Source: Novosphingopyxis sp965218915 (GTDB lineage: Bacteria; Pseudomonadota; Alphaproteobacteria; Sphingomonadales; Sphingomonadaceae). Taken from it: DNA of 64,000 nt. A program made the translations under genes and the position numbers. The stretch spans positions 744,001-808,000 of the forward strand of contig NZ_OZ244708.1 in the NCBI RefSeq assembly GCF_965218915.1, read 5' to 3'. Positions 33,400 through 42,526 of this stretch are shown here, piece after piece. The notes under the pieces are model-generated. The model was given only the letters and a program-made list of their open reading frames with translations. It was not told where the DNA came from and did not search any database. Every line of letters begins with the position of its first letter. Position 1 is the stretch's first letter.

Positions 33400-34332
33400 A
33401 TGAAGACCAAATGCGCGATTATCGGTTCTGGTAATATCGGGACCGACCTAATGATCAAGATCATGCGCCTCTCCGAAACGCTCGAGATGGCCGCGATGGT
33501 AGGGATCGATCCTGAGTCCGACGGTTTGGCCCGGGCGAGACGAATGGGCGTTGCAACCACGCATGAGGGCATTGATGGATTGCTGGCGATGCCCGGCTTT
33601 GCAGAGATCGCAATTGTATTCGACGCAACCTCAGCTGGCGCGCACGCTGCACATGACGCGGCATTGCAAAAATTCGGCAAGCAAGTGATCGACCTTACGC
33701 CGGCGGCGATTGGTCCATACACCATTCCGCCGGTTAATCTGGAAAGCACGGTTGCAGGCTCTAACGTCAATATGGTGACGTGCGGCGGGCAAGCGACCAT
33801 TCCGATCGTAGCCGCGGTCAGCCGTGTTGCCTCGGTTCCCTATGCTGAAATCGTGGCCTCGATTGCTTCCAAATCGGCTGGGCCAGGCACGCGGGCTAAT
33901 ATCGATGAATTTACCGAAACGACTTCAAAGGCCATTGAAGAAGTCGGCGGCGCTGAGCGGGGCAAGGCGATCATTGTGCTGAACCCGGCAGAGCCGCCGC
34001 TTATCATGCGCGACACGGTCTATTGCCTGACGGAAGGAACCGACCAGGAGGCGATCACGGAATCGATCCATCAGATGGTGGCCCAAGTGCAAACCTACGT
34101 TCCAGGCTATCGGCTGAAGCAAGCGGTCCAGTTTGAACGGATTGGCGATAATCTGCCGCTGCGGATACCCGATATGGACCGCGATTTCACCGGCTTGAAA
34201 GTCAGCGTGTTTCTCGAGGTGGAAGGTGCCGGGCACTACCTTCCACCCTATGCGGGCAATCTTGATATCATGACCTCCGCAGCGCTGAAGACCGCTGAAC
34301 GTATCGTAGAAATAAGAGGGCAGGCAGCATGA
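33400..34332 (+). CDS. mhpF: Acetaldehyde dehydrogenase (acylating)
   Basis: 310 residues. Rossmann motif CAIIGSGNIGTDLMIKIMR (5-23), catalytic cysteine C128 in VNMVTCGGQATIP, and the C-terminal FLEVEGAGHYLPPYAGNLDI typical of DmpF/MhpF. It oxidises acetaldehyde with NAD and CoA to acetyl-CoA and works as a complex with the aldolase encoded next, channelling the aldehyde. The start of the aldolase overlaps its stop. Confidence 0.96.
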   Translation: MKTKCAIIGSGNIGTDLMIKIMRLSETLEMAAMVGIDPESDGLARARRMGVATTHEGIDGLLAMPGFAEIAIVFDATSAGAHAAHDAALQKFGKQVIDLTPAAIGPYTIPPVNLESTVAGSNVNMVTCGGQATIPIVAAVSRVASVPYAEIVASIASKSAGPGTRANIDEFTETTSKAIEEVGGAERGKAIIVLNPAEPPLIMRDTVYCLTEGTDQEAITESIHQMVAQVQTYVPGYRLKQAVQFERIGDNLPLRIPDMDRDFTGLKVSVFLEVEGAGHYLPPYAGNLDIMTSAALKTAERIVEIRGQAA

Positions 34333-35354
34333 TGGATCATTCGCAGCGGCTCTACATCCAGGACGTAACCTTGCGCGATGGCATGCACGCGATTCGCCAT
34401 CAATACGGCCTTGATGGCGTAAAGAAGATCGCAAAAGCGCTCGATCAGGCAGGCGTTCATTCGATCGAGGTCGCGCATGGTGACGGGCTTAAGGGTTCGA
34501 GCTTGAATTACGGTTTCGGTGCGCACACCGATTGGGAATGGATCGAGGCCGCTGCCTCGGTTATTGAAAATACTCGTCTGGCCACCTTGTTGCTTCCCGG
34601 CATCGGCACGATCGAGGATTTGGAACGGGCGCACGATCTGGGCGTCGTGTCGGTGAGAGTGGCGACGCATTGCACAGAAGCTGATATTTCCCGTCAACAT
34701 ATCGAGCACGCTCGTAAAATCGGCATGGATGTGTCGGGATTTCTCATGATGTCGCACATGAACACACCCGAAGGCCTGGCCGAGCAAGCCAAGCTTATGG
34801 AAGAATATGGCGCGCATTGCATCTACGTTACCGACAGCGGCGGCGCGATGCATATGGATGCGATCGCGGATCGGTTTCGGGCCTACGACGAGGTGCTCAA
34901 ACCGGAGACCGAGCGCGGCATACATGCCCATCATAATTTGAGCCTTGGCGTGGCCAATTCGATCGCTGCAGTTCAAAACGGTGCCATTCGCGTTGATGCA
35001 TCGCTAGCCGGAATGGGGGCAGGGGCAGGTAACGCTCCGCTGGAGGTCTTTATCGCGGCAGCGGACATCTATGGTTGGAACCACGGGACAGATCTGTTCG
35101 CTTTGATGGACGCAGCCGAAGACCTGGTCCGTCCGCTACAGGACCGGCCGGTGCGGGTCGACCGCGAAACTCTGACGCTAGGCTATGCCGGCGTTTATTC
35201 TAGCTTTCTTCGCCATGCGGAAAAGGCAGCCACCGAATATGGTCTCGATGTTCGTTCGATCCTTGTCGAACTCGGCAAACGAAAGATGGTTGGCGGGCAG
35301 GAAGACATGATCGTGGACGTCGCACTTGATCTGAAGGCAAAAGTTTCAGGTTGA
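34329..35354 (+). CDS. mhpE: 4-hydroxy-2-oxovalerate aldolase
   Basis: 341 residues. Motifs: VTLRDGMHAIRHQYGLDG (catalytic arginine and metal aspartate), MMSHMNTPEGLAEQAKLME, CIYVTDSGGAMHMD, and HAHHNLSLGVANSIAAV carrying metal-binding histidines. It cleaves hydroxy-oxovalerate to pyruvate and acetaldehyde and partners the acetaldehyde dehydrogenase. ATG 34329 overlaps the previous stop; a second ATG is at 34332. The 168 bp before the STAND gene hold only weak hairpins. Confidence 0.96.
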   Translation: MMDHSQRLYIQDVTLRDGMHAIRHQYGLDGVKKIAKALDQAGVHSIEVAHGDGLKGSSLNYGFGAHTDWEWIEAAASVIENTRLATLLLPGIGTIEDLERAHDLGVVSVRVATHCTEADISRQHIEHARKIGMDVSGFLMMSHMNTPEGLAEQAKLMEEYGAHCIYVTDSGGAMHMDAIADRFRAYDEVLKPETERGIHAHHNLSLGVANSIAAVQNGAIRVDASLAGMGAGAGNAPLEVFIAAADIYGWNHGTDLFALMDAAEDLVRPLQDRPVRVDRETLTLGYAGVYSSFLRHAEKAATEYGLDVRSILVELGKRKMVGGQEDMIVDVALDLKAKVSG

Positions 35355-35522
35355 TCCGCCAGCCTATATTTGGGCAAATATTACGGCGGTGCGCCTGCGC
35401 CTTGAACTGGGTTGATACAAGGGTCGTTCCCCCCAGCCTTGTCCCGGTGGCCAAGTTCTCTTTCGTTTGCAGCATTTAGGTTAAAGGCGTGATTTTTGCT
35501 TGCCGCATGCTAGACATTTGCC

Positions 35523-38500
35523 ATGCAAGTTTTCGGATCAGGTCCCCGGCTCGGCGAACCGCATGGGGATGCTGCCCGGCAGGCGGTTGCGGCGCTGCGC
35601 GGTTATGCATACCAGATTTATGCATCGAGCCTCGCCTGGCTGTCCTTGGGCGACGGTGCAACGCTCTATCTCGAAGTAGCCGAGGATTATGCGGTAGCGA
35701 CACAAACCGCGCTGACGGGCACGCAGGTAAAAGATACTGCGGCAAGCGGAAACGTCACTTTACAGTCAGCAGGAATTCGGGCCGCAATCGACTCATATGT
35801 AGATCTGGTAGCGCGAAATCCCGATCGCGCCGTCACCCTTCATTACCTGACCACGGCCGAGATTGGAGCAGAACGCAATAAGGCCCATCGCATTGGTAAA
35901 ATGGCGGGACTTCGTTATTGGCGCCGTGCCGCTGCCGGCGCCGATGTCGCACCGCTTCGCGCTCTCATCATGTCGCTTGATTTGGAACAAACGACCCTCG
36001 ACCATTTGAGAAAATTATCGGACGACGATTTTCGAGCCGAATTTCTCCAGCGCATCCACTGGGATTGCGGCTCTCCGGAAATTGCAGGCATGCGCGCCGA
36101 ACTTGAGGCCAGCCTTATTGAATTTGCTACTCGCGCAAGGCGCATGTCCAGCCATGCGGCAAAACAGGCGGTCGCCGCTGTCCTTGAGCGCGTTCTGCTA
36201 ACTGCGGTATCGGACAAAGCACGCAGACTGAGATGCGCGGATCTTTTGGAACTACTCGATGACGTGACGTCGGTCGCTGTGCCGATCGAACAGCTGCAAT
36301 CTGCTTTTCGAGGCGCGGACGCAGCTGGTGCGATCGTGCGCTCAAGCCTGTTGGCTCCGGTCGAAGATATTTCCTTGCCTGATCGATACGCACCGCGCCA
36401 CGCGCTGGTGCGAGAACTTGATGAGGCGCGGCGGGCATGCGGCATCGCCATCGCACATGGTGCAACCGGGCTCGGCAAATCGCTGGTCGCTCGTCTTCTT
36501 GCCGCTAAGAGCAACGACAGTTGGTCAATCGCGGACTTTCGTCATTTTCCCCCATCTGAAGCGGCAACACGGTTGTCTCATTTACAAGGCGAGCTTGCGT
36601 CATCTCAGGCAACGCACGTCATTCTGGATGATCTGAACGAACTGGACGACCCAGCCGTGCGCGATGCACTGGCACGAATACTCACGACACTTAGGCGGCG
36701 CGACAAGACCGCAATCGTCACGACATATCGCGCTCCGGCCGATACGACCTTGTTTCAGTTCGTATCGGATCCTGCTTTGCCGGTGATGGTCCCCTATCTG
36801 GATGAGGATGAAGTTGCCCAGCTAGTGGTCGCAATGGGCGGCGCCACTAAATTTGCAGGTTCCGTCTACCGTGCCGCCGCAAACGGGCACCCGCAGCTAA
36901 CCAGGGCGGTTCTGTTGCATCTACGCCGCAAGGATTGGTCCCGGGCGTCACTTGCATCGGTGCTGGGCGGCCAGGTCCATGCTGAATTGGGCGCGGAACG
37001 GCGCGCCGTGCGTCAGCGCTTGGTCGCAGCGCTCACCGACGATGCGCAGACGTTGCTATTGCGGGCCAGTTTGATCCGGGGAGCTTTCGATCATGATCTG
37101 GCCATCCGGGTGGCTGGCATCGAGCCCGCGATTGGGCGAGGCGGGCTGGTGCTCGACCAGCTGGTCGGTCCCTGGATAGAACCCTCCCCTGGGCGGCGAT
37201 TGCGTGTATCGCCAATGCTTCAAGATGCAGCCAGTGAGGTTTTGTCGATCGAGGAATGCAGAGAGGTTCACCATTGTGTGGCGGACGCTCTTTTGCGCAG
37301 CGATAGCCTGGACGCCGCCGACGCGTCCATGGCGATGCATCACGCGCTGGGCAGCGCGCAGACAGAGTTTGTCATTGCCTTTGCGCATTGCATTATCGGC
37401 ACCAACTCCGAAATCGTCGATGCGCTTGCACCTTTTCTGACCGAGTTGGTCTTTCTCCCGCTGGACGCGCCGATTTTTCCGCAAGACCCCGCAGCATCAG
37501 CGATGATGCGATTGGCCCAAATGCTAACGCTCCTCCAAAACGGTTCGCCTGAGCAAGCGCGTGCATGTTGGGAAGCATTGGAGCAGGAGCGCGTCCATGT
37601 AAAAGGCGAAGACCTTTTTGAAGGGCTTATGCTGTCTAAGCTGCTGCTCCACCCGCGCACCGGCGAACTATTTGGCGACTGGTTGGAGATCTTGCTGCGG
37701 TTTGATCGGCTTAGTCAAACCAGTCATTTGCTCGCGGCACAAGCGGACTTCGGAGCGAAGTCGCGCGATAAAGACCACGGAAACGGGGTGCTGTTCGCGG
37801 GCCAATTGCGCAGCATCACGACCATCGCCCGGTTCCGCGAAATTATGGAGCGCCTTGACCAGGAAGAACCTGATACCCGCGAGCGCATCCTTTCGAGCTT
37901 CCAGCCCGGTCGGGGCGACATTGCCGTTCTGGTCAACCATGGATGGCTGAGAGAGTCGCAGAAAGACGGATTTGATTGGGAAGCAGCGCAGCGCGATTAT
38001 GGCGTTTGCGCCTCTCTTGCAATGCGCTGGGATAATCCCTTCTTAGCTTCGCGCTGTGCGATCGCGCAGGCCATGTGCATCGATGAGAATGGCGGGGATG
38101 CCGAACGCGCGCTGCTATGTCTGGACGACGCAGAGGATGTGCTCGGTTTTAACATTGCCTTCAGCCGCGCGCGCGCCAAAATTCATTGGCGAAAGCGCGA
38201 CCACGCTGCAGCGCTACCATTATTGAAAGCCGCAGCCGACGTCGGTGGCCAGGACATGATCGAGCGGTCGTATATTGCGCGCGAGGCAGGGATAAGCGCA
38301 GCGAACCTTGGCGACTGGCCAGCCGCGGCAGATTGGTTTGAGCGCGCTCAAGCGGCAGCGGCGCAGTCGAGCGTAATCCCCACCGTGAGGGCTATGGCAG
38401 TTGGATTGCTCGCCGATACCGCGCACGCGGCATATAACGCCGGAAGGCCAGAGGTCGCTATCGTCAAAATGCGCGATGCGTTGAAAGGTCTCACCACCAT

Positions 38501-39566
38501 TGATGAAGACGGCACGCTTGCCGAGGTCCATTGTCACAGGGTGGTGCGGCACGCGGTGCTTTGGCTCTATCGCGAGATTACGGGGACCAAGCCGCAAGGA
38601 GAGGAAGACGTTATATATTTGCCTGGCGCCGCAAGCAATCCTGAACCGCTTGAGGCTATCCGATCCCATCCGGTGCTCGCGCTGGATATCTCGTTCTACA
38701 TGCTGGCTGATGCCGACGAAGAGCTCCCCCAGCCCACTGGATTGCACCGTGATTTTCGTGACATTCTGATGGGCGGCCCCGTGCTCTCGTGCGAGATTTC
38801 GGCCGCGATCAAGGAAGACCATATCGCCATAAAAAGACATGATCCGGAGAATTTCGTTGATCATGTTAGGCGGCACGCTTCGATGACGCGGTTGGTGACA
38901 TCGGGCGAGGCGCGTTTGCTCGCCGAAGAATTGAGACATCCCAGACGAGGCCTGATCTCGCGGGCGGTAATTGATGAGAATGCCGCAGATGATATTCTCG
39001 ATGGGGCCAAGGATTATATGCTGAGCTTTGCCATCGCGGCAGCGATGGCAAATCGTTACGATGCCATTGATTCCATTGTCGAGCAGGGCTTGGCATCGAC
39101 CGAGATATCTGCGCTTCATCCTCTTCTGCGCCGCATGAACGGCGATATAAGCCCGCCGACGAGCGACCGCGAGGGAGCCGCAAACGCGCTCTGGGCAATT
39201 CGCCAGGATTTGACCGGGCGACCGATGGAATTTTGTTGGACAGCCATGTGGCTGCTGCTGAGCGTCAATGGTTCAAGGTTGCCGCAAGATGTTGCCGAGC
39301 TGCTGATCGCGTGGACATTTGCAGGCGCTGAGCATTTGGTCCGTAATGCGCGGTTCCGTTTATTGACGCCTGACAAGACGGCTCCGCCGGTAGAGGAAAT
39401 ACTGTTATCGACCGAGCGGACCCTGGGATCGACCGCTCGGCTTTTACTCAAGCTCGCGCCCGCAACAGGTGCCAATTTTATACCGCAAATCCACTCGGCC
39501 TTGGAACAGATTGCCCAAATCATTGACCGTGGAGAGCCTTCATCCGGGTCCCAACAGCCATCATGA
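35523..39566 (+). CDS. STAND NTPase with N-terminal Cap4/DUF4297-like nuclease domain (Avs-like)
   Basis: 1347 residues. Domains in order: (1) about 20-140, Cap4/DUF4297-like PD-(D/E)xK fold, with RGYAYQIYAS (26-35), acidic LYLEVAED (48-55) and TQVKD (67-71) as the expected E and QxK catalytic residues; (2) about 285-560, STAND/NACHT-type ATPase, Walker A HGATGLGKS (312-320) and Walker B VILDDLNELDD (366-376), followed by an arginine-rich RILTTLRRRDKTAIVTTYRA; (3) about 600-1347, helical repeats (for example DPEVAIVKMRDALKG-type pairs), probably TPR sensors. This is the architecture of Avs antiphage proteins: the sensor binds a viral protein, the ATPase oligomerises, and the nuclease cuts DNA. 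It is a single-gene system placed just after, and on the same strand as, the meta-pathway operon, followed by a hairpin terminator. The exact Avs class is not known. Confidence 0.78.
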   Translation: MQVFGSGPRLGEPHGDAARQAVAALRGYAYQIYASSLAWLSLGDGATLYLEVAEDYAVATQTALTGTQVKDTAASGNVTLQSAGIRAAIDSYVDLVARNPDRAVTLHYLTTAEIGAERNKAHRIGKMAGLRYWRRAAAGADVAPLRALIMSLDLEQTTLDHLRKLSDDDFRAEFLQRIHWDCGSPEIAGMRAELEASLIEFATRARRMSSHAAKQAVAAVLERVLLTAVSDKARRLRCADLLELLDDVTSVAVPIEQLQSAFRGADAAGAIVRSSLLAPVEDISLPDRYAPRHALVRELDEARRACGIAIAHGATGLGKSLVARLLAAKSNDSWSIADFRHFPPSEAATRLSHLQGELASSQATHVILDDLNELDDPAVRDALARILTTLRRRDKTAIVTTYRAPADTTLFQFVSDPALPVMVPYLDEDEVAQLVVAMGGATKFAGSVYRAAANGHPQLTRAVLLHLRRKDWSRASLASVLGGQVHAELGAERRAVRQRLVAALTDDAQTLLLRASLIRGAFDHDLAIRVAGIEPAIGRGGLVLDQLVGPWIEPSPGRRLRVSPMLQDAASEVLSIEECREVHHCVADALLRSDSLDAADASMAMHHALGSAQTEFVIAFAHCIIGTNSEIVDALAPFLTELVFLPLDAPIFPQDPAASAMMRLAQMLTLLQNGSPEQARACWEALEQERVHVKGEDLFEGLMLSKLLLHPRTGELFGDWLEILLRFDRLSQTSHLLAAQADFGAKSRDKDHGNGVLFAGQLRSITTIARFREIMERLDQEEPDTRERILSSFQPGRGDIAVLVNHGWLRESQKDGFDWEAAQRDYGVCASLAMRWDNPFLASRCAIAQAMCIDENGGDAERALLCLDDAEDVLGFNIAFSRARAKIHWRKRDHAAALPLLKAAADVGGQDMIERSYIAREAGISAANLGDWPAAADWFERAQAAAAQSSVIPTVRAMAVGLLADTAHAAYNAGRPEVAIVKMRDALKGLTTIDEDGTLAEVHCHRVVRHAVLWLYREITGTKPQGEEDVIYLPGAASNPEPLEAIRSHPVLALDISFYMLADADEELPQPTGLHRDFRDILMGGPVLSCEISAAIKEDHIAIKRHDPENFVDHVRRHASMTRLVTSGEARLLAEELRHPRRGLISRAVIDENAADDILDGAKDYMLSFAIAAAMANRYDAIDSIVEQGLASTEISALHPLLRRMNGDISPPTSDREGAANALWAIRQDLTGRPMEFCWTAMWLLLSVNGSRLPQDVAELLIAWTFAGAEHLVRNARFRLLTPDKTAPPVEEILLSTERTLGSTARLLLKLAPATGANFIPQIHSALEQIAQIIDRGEPSSGSQQPS

Positions 39567-39591
39567 GTATGGGTGCAACTAAGTAATATGC

Positions 39592-39619
39592 AGACGCTCC
39601 CCTGCGCAGAGGAGCGTCT
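39592..39619 (+). terminator. Hairpin downstream of the STAND gene
   Basis: Perfect 9-bp stem AGACGCTCC (39592-39600) with GGAGCGTCT (39611-39619) and a 10-nt loop, 25 bp after the stop codon. It lacks a run of T, so Rho-independent action is uncertain. It also sits between convergent genes. Confidence 0.5.
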
Positions 39620-39675
39620 ATCACCATTCCGAAAGCGGGGCCCGAGGGTCTACGCTATAAAGATACTGCGAGCTT

Positions 39676-41301
39676 TCATACTGGATAGCGAATTTTAAGC
39701 GTGTCGGTTTCCAGATCATGTTCTTTTGCAAACTTAGCGAGATCGCCTTCGATCTTCGGCCGCGAAAGTGATGCGACGCGCTGCGTAACCCCAGCAATAC
39801 CGGCGGTTGTGATCAGATGCACAAGCTCGGTGTGATTATAGTGCTCCAGCGCGCCCTCGACCATATTATATGGCACCATCAGCGGCATCTGCGCCGAGAG
39901 CCAAGCGAGCTTTAGGGCAGCAATTTCCGCACCATCGAAGAGCGCATCATCCTCTAACTCGCCACTTGCCGCCGCATAGCACGCTTTGATCCTCTGCATG
40001 GTGCGTGAGGGATCGTCCGTAACGTGCATCGCTGAGCATGCTTCCGATAGCGCTATATAATCATGATTGCGTTCGGTAGCGGCAACCCGCGCCATCAGGT
40101 GACGCAGCTCCGAGGGAAGCAGAGCGTGATCGCGCGGTGAGAAGGTCTCGGCATAGAGATAGGCATGGCGCCGACGTATTTGCTCGGGAAAGACATGGAA
40201 CCACTCGGGCACGTGCCCAAAATTTTCCATCGCAAACGCTTCGACATCACCCACCTCCGCATCGAATTTCGCGAACAGCTCTTCAATGCTGGGGCCACCA
40301 TCAGGGATGTCATGGCTGAGATTATCTGGGTTGCCTTCGGTTGCGCCATGCCGACCCGAGCCTAGTCCGACCTCTTCGCCCATCTTCATCCAACCGCCTT
40401 CGACTTCGAGACCGGTCAGATCGTTGAATGGGTTCAGATAGCCGAAGGAACCAGCGACCATGGCCATTGAAGTTATGCATTGTTCGACGGGCGATTTGAT
40501 AGAGGCACGTGATAGATGCTCAAGGCTGCGAACCCGGTCGAGCAGCTCGTCGGTCACGGTATTTGTAGTGCAGGCAGCTGCGACATCTGCCAGCGCAACC
40601 TCAAATGGCCCAATTTCAGTATCGTCTTTGAAATAGCCCTCACGGGCGGCCTTGTAGTCCTTGATTATATTGACTGAATAATCCTTGCCAGTGGAGGCAG
40701 CATGGACCTGGCAGTAGTCGCAGCCGTGGGCGTTGGAGGTCGAAAATGCTGCAACGTAGAGCATTCCTTCGCCGATGATTTCACGGGACATGCGAACCGC
40801 TGACATGTTGTGGCAGTAGATGAACAATTTGTAGATCTCCTGCCAGTGCCGCATATATTTGAAGCAGTCGGGCCAGAAGCCGAAAAAGATGCTGTAAAAC
40901 CGTAGCAGAGGCCATTCGTCTGGCGTGTCGGAATGGGTGCCGATGCTAGCCGGGATATAATCTTTAAGCTTGGTATCGTGGGCGCCTTTTTCGAGCGTAG
41001 CATCGGAGAGACCATCGAAACTGAATTGCTCTGAGGCGTGAGCCTTAAGCAAGTCCTTCAGACGGCCTGAATTTGCCAACGGCAGGAAGTCGGCGGCCCC
41101 GTTCACATGGGTGCGTCCGATGAATATCTGAGGCACGGTCCCGGTTCCAGATAGATAGATGCTGGCATTGGCTGCGCGGGAGGAATCGGTGATATCAAAC
41201 TCGTCGAACGCCAGATTTTCGGCTCTGAGAACATTTTTGACCGAATCGCAATAGGAACAGTTCGGTTTGGAAAAGACGGTAATTTGTGCGGTATCTGACA
41301 T
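39676..41301 (-). CDS. Glutaredoxin-AhpD-like (CMD family) fusion protein
   Basis: 541 residues. Residues 1-90 are a glutaredoxin with CSYC (15-18) and TVPQIFIGRTHVNG (55-68). A variable linker follows (90-130), then the conserved RFYSIFFGFWPDCFKYMRHW (134-153) and an AhpD-like site AHGCDYCQVHAAST (191-204; C194, C197, H200). The C-terminal half (about 350-541) repeats a helical CMD-like pattern without the CxxC, so it may be a second, inactive CMD domain. Likely a glutathione-driven hydroperoxidase or reductase. The upstream palindrome (41349-41364) suggests induction together with the lower meta pathway. The protein at 1-1230 is its paralogue. Confidence 0.88.
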   Translation of the reverse strand: MSDTAQITVFSKPNCSYCDSVKNVLRAENLAFDEFDITDSSRAANASIYLSGTGTVPQIFIGRTHVNGAADFLPLANSGRLKDLLKAHASEQFSFDGLSDATLEKGAHDTKLKDYIPASIGTHSDTPDEWPLLRFYSIFFGFWPDCFKYMRHWQEIYKLFIYCHNMSAVRMSREIIGEGMLYVAAFSTSNAHGCDYCQVHAASTGKDYSVNIIKDYKAAREGYFKDDTEIGPFEVALADVAAACTTNTVTDELLDRVRSLEHLSRASIKSPVEQCITSMAMVAGSFGYLNPFNDLTGLEVEGGWMKMGEEVGLGSGRHGATEGNPDNLSHDIPDGGPSIEELFAKFDAEVGDVEAFAMENFGHVPEWFHVFPEQIRRRHAYLYAETFSPRDHALLPSELRHLMARVAATERNHDYIALSEACSAMHVTDDPSRTMQRIKACYAAASGELEDDALFDGAEIAALKLAWLSAQMPLMVPYNMVEGALEHYNHTELVHLITTAGIAGVTQRVASLSRPKIEGDLAKFAKEHDLETDTLKIRYPV

Positions 41302-41347
41302 CTCTCACCTCAATTATCTTATTGGTATTTAAAAATTCTAGCCGAAA

Positions 41348-41365
41348 CCTTTTCAATTGAAAAGG
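41348..41365. promoter_or_regulatory. 18-bp perfect palindrome upstream of the glutaredoxin-AhpD gene
   Basis: CCTTTTCAATTGAAAAGG, containing the same 16-mer as 32520-32535, centred 55.5 bp before ATG 41301 and just after the stop of the upstream mandelate racemase-like gene. Probable operator giving this gene its own promoter. Confidence 0.75.
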
Positions 41366-41374
41366 AAATTAAAG

Positions 41375-42502
41375 CTATGGTTGACCGGTATCCACGGTCA
41401 CCGATGCTTCGCAGAATTTGGCGCGTTGTTCTGGAAGAATATCGAATCCGAGCCCGATGACTTCTGGTCCGGGCATCAGGCCGCCCTGGACATCATATTG
41501 CGGTGCTTCTGAGAATAAAGGTTCGAGCAGCGGAAAATCTTCAAGCCAGGTCACGGCAGGGCTAGCGGCAGCCAGATGAATGAAAATTTGGGGCAGGAAG
41601 TGAGGCGTGACCGAAATGCCGTGTGCTTCGGCGAAGCGGGCCACCCGTAGACATTCGGTGAGGCCGCCCATCGCAGCGAGGTCCGGCTGGATCACTGCAC
41701 AGATTGCCTCGCTGATCATCGGTCGTGCCTCGACCAGACCCTGGAGATGTTCGCCTGTGGCAATGGGGACGCCCGGCGACATGCGCAGCTGCCGGTAACC
41801 CTCCAGATCGTGGGCAGGAAGCGGTTCTTCTAGAAACAGGGCCTTGTGCTCCAGCGCGGCAGACTTGAGCCGCATTGCTTCTTCGAGCGCGCATTTCTCA
41901 TTGGCATCTAACATAATCCCGATGCTCTCCCCGATCTGCTTGGCCACGGCATCGAGCACGGCAAAATCACTTGGCTTGCCAGTCAGGCGTGGCTTGACGG
42001 CAGCGAACCCGGCGAGGACATGTTCGTCGGCCGTTTCGGCGGCTTCAGCGGCGCTCTGCACGGTGTTAAATCCGCCCGAACCATAAACGGGGACGCGTCG
42101 GTGCAATCCACCCATGGCTTGCCCAACTGATAGCCCGTGTAATCCGGACCAAAGATCCCAGAGCGCCACGTCGATTGCGCACATCGCCAATCTGTGGACG
42201 CCTCCGCCAATCCGGTTAAGACTGGAGCTCATGATGCGCGCGGCAGCCTCCGGGTGTGATATCGGCTGCCCGATCACAAACCGCCGCAGAAGCGACTCTG
42301 CGGCATGCAGGACTAAGGCGCCCTCGCCGCCAAGCGAATAACTGAACCCGAACGCAGCCCGCCCATCTGCGGTCGAAAGATCGACGACGATAACGTCCAC
42401 CGACGTAACGCCAGAGCCGCCCACGGGACGGTCTAGGATCATTTTCAGAAGGCTGATCTTGGCCGAGCGAACGCTATCTTTAATTCCTGCCTCGAGGGGC
42501 AT
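41375..42502 (-). CDS. Enolase-superfamily enzyme, mandelate racemase subgroup
   Basis: 375 residues. Catalytic pattern of the MR/MLE fold: KPR at about 170-172, metal ligands in MLDANEKC, FLEEPLPAHD and ATGEHLQG, the aspartate of VIQPDLAAMGGLTE and the histidine of SVTPHFLPQIF. The His-Asp dyad, with KxR instead of KxK, points to the mandelate racemase/acid-sugar dehydratase subgroup rather than muconate cycloisomerase. It abstracts a proton next to a carboxylate; its substrate here is unknown. It lies 24 bp after the FAH-family gene in the same direction, inside an aromatic-degradation cluster. Confidence 0.88.
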   Translation of the reverse strand: MPLEAGIKDSVRSAKISLLKMILDRPVGGSGVTSVDVIVVDLSTADGRAAFGFSYSLGGEGALVLHAAESLLRRFVIGQPISHPEAAARIMSSSLNRIGGGVHRLAMCAIDVALWDLWSGLHGLSVGQAMGGLHRRVPVYGSGGFNTVQSAAEAAETADEHVLAGFAAVKPRLTGKPSDFAVLDAVAKQIGESIGIMLDANEKCALEEAMRLKSAALEHKALFLEEPLPAHDLEGYRQLRMSPGVPIATGEHLQGLVEARPMISEAICAVIQPDLAAMGGLTECLRVARFAEAHGISVTPHFLPQIFIHLAAASPAVTWLEDFPLLEPLFSEAPQYDVQGGLMPGPEVIGLGFDILPEQRAKFCEASVTVDTGQP

Positions 42503-42526
42503 GGTGCGGGTTCTCCCAAGTGACCG

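Noticed and set aside
38220..39119. A 299-codon open frame on the minus strand inside the STAND gene
   Set aside because: It lies fully opposite a convincing coding frame, has no ribosome-binding site and no recognisable motif; long antisense frames are common in GC-rich genes.
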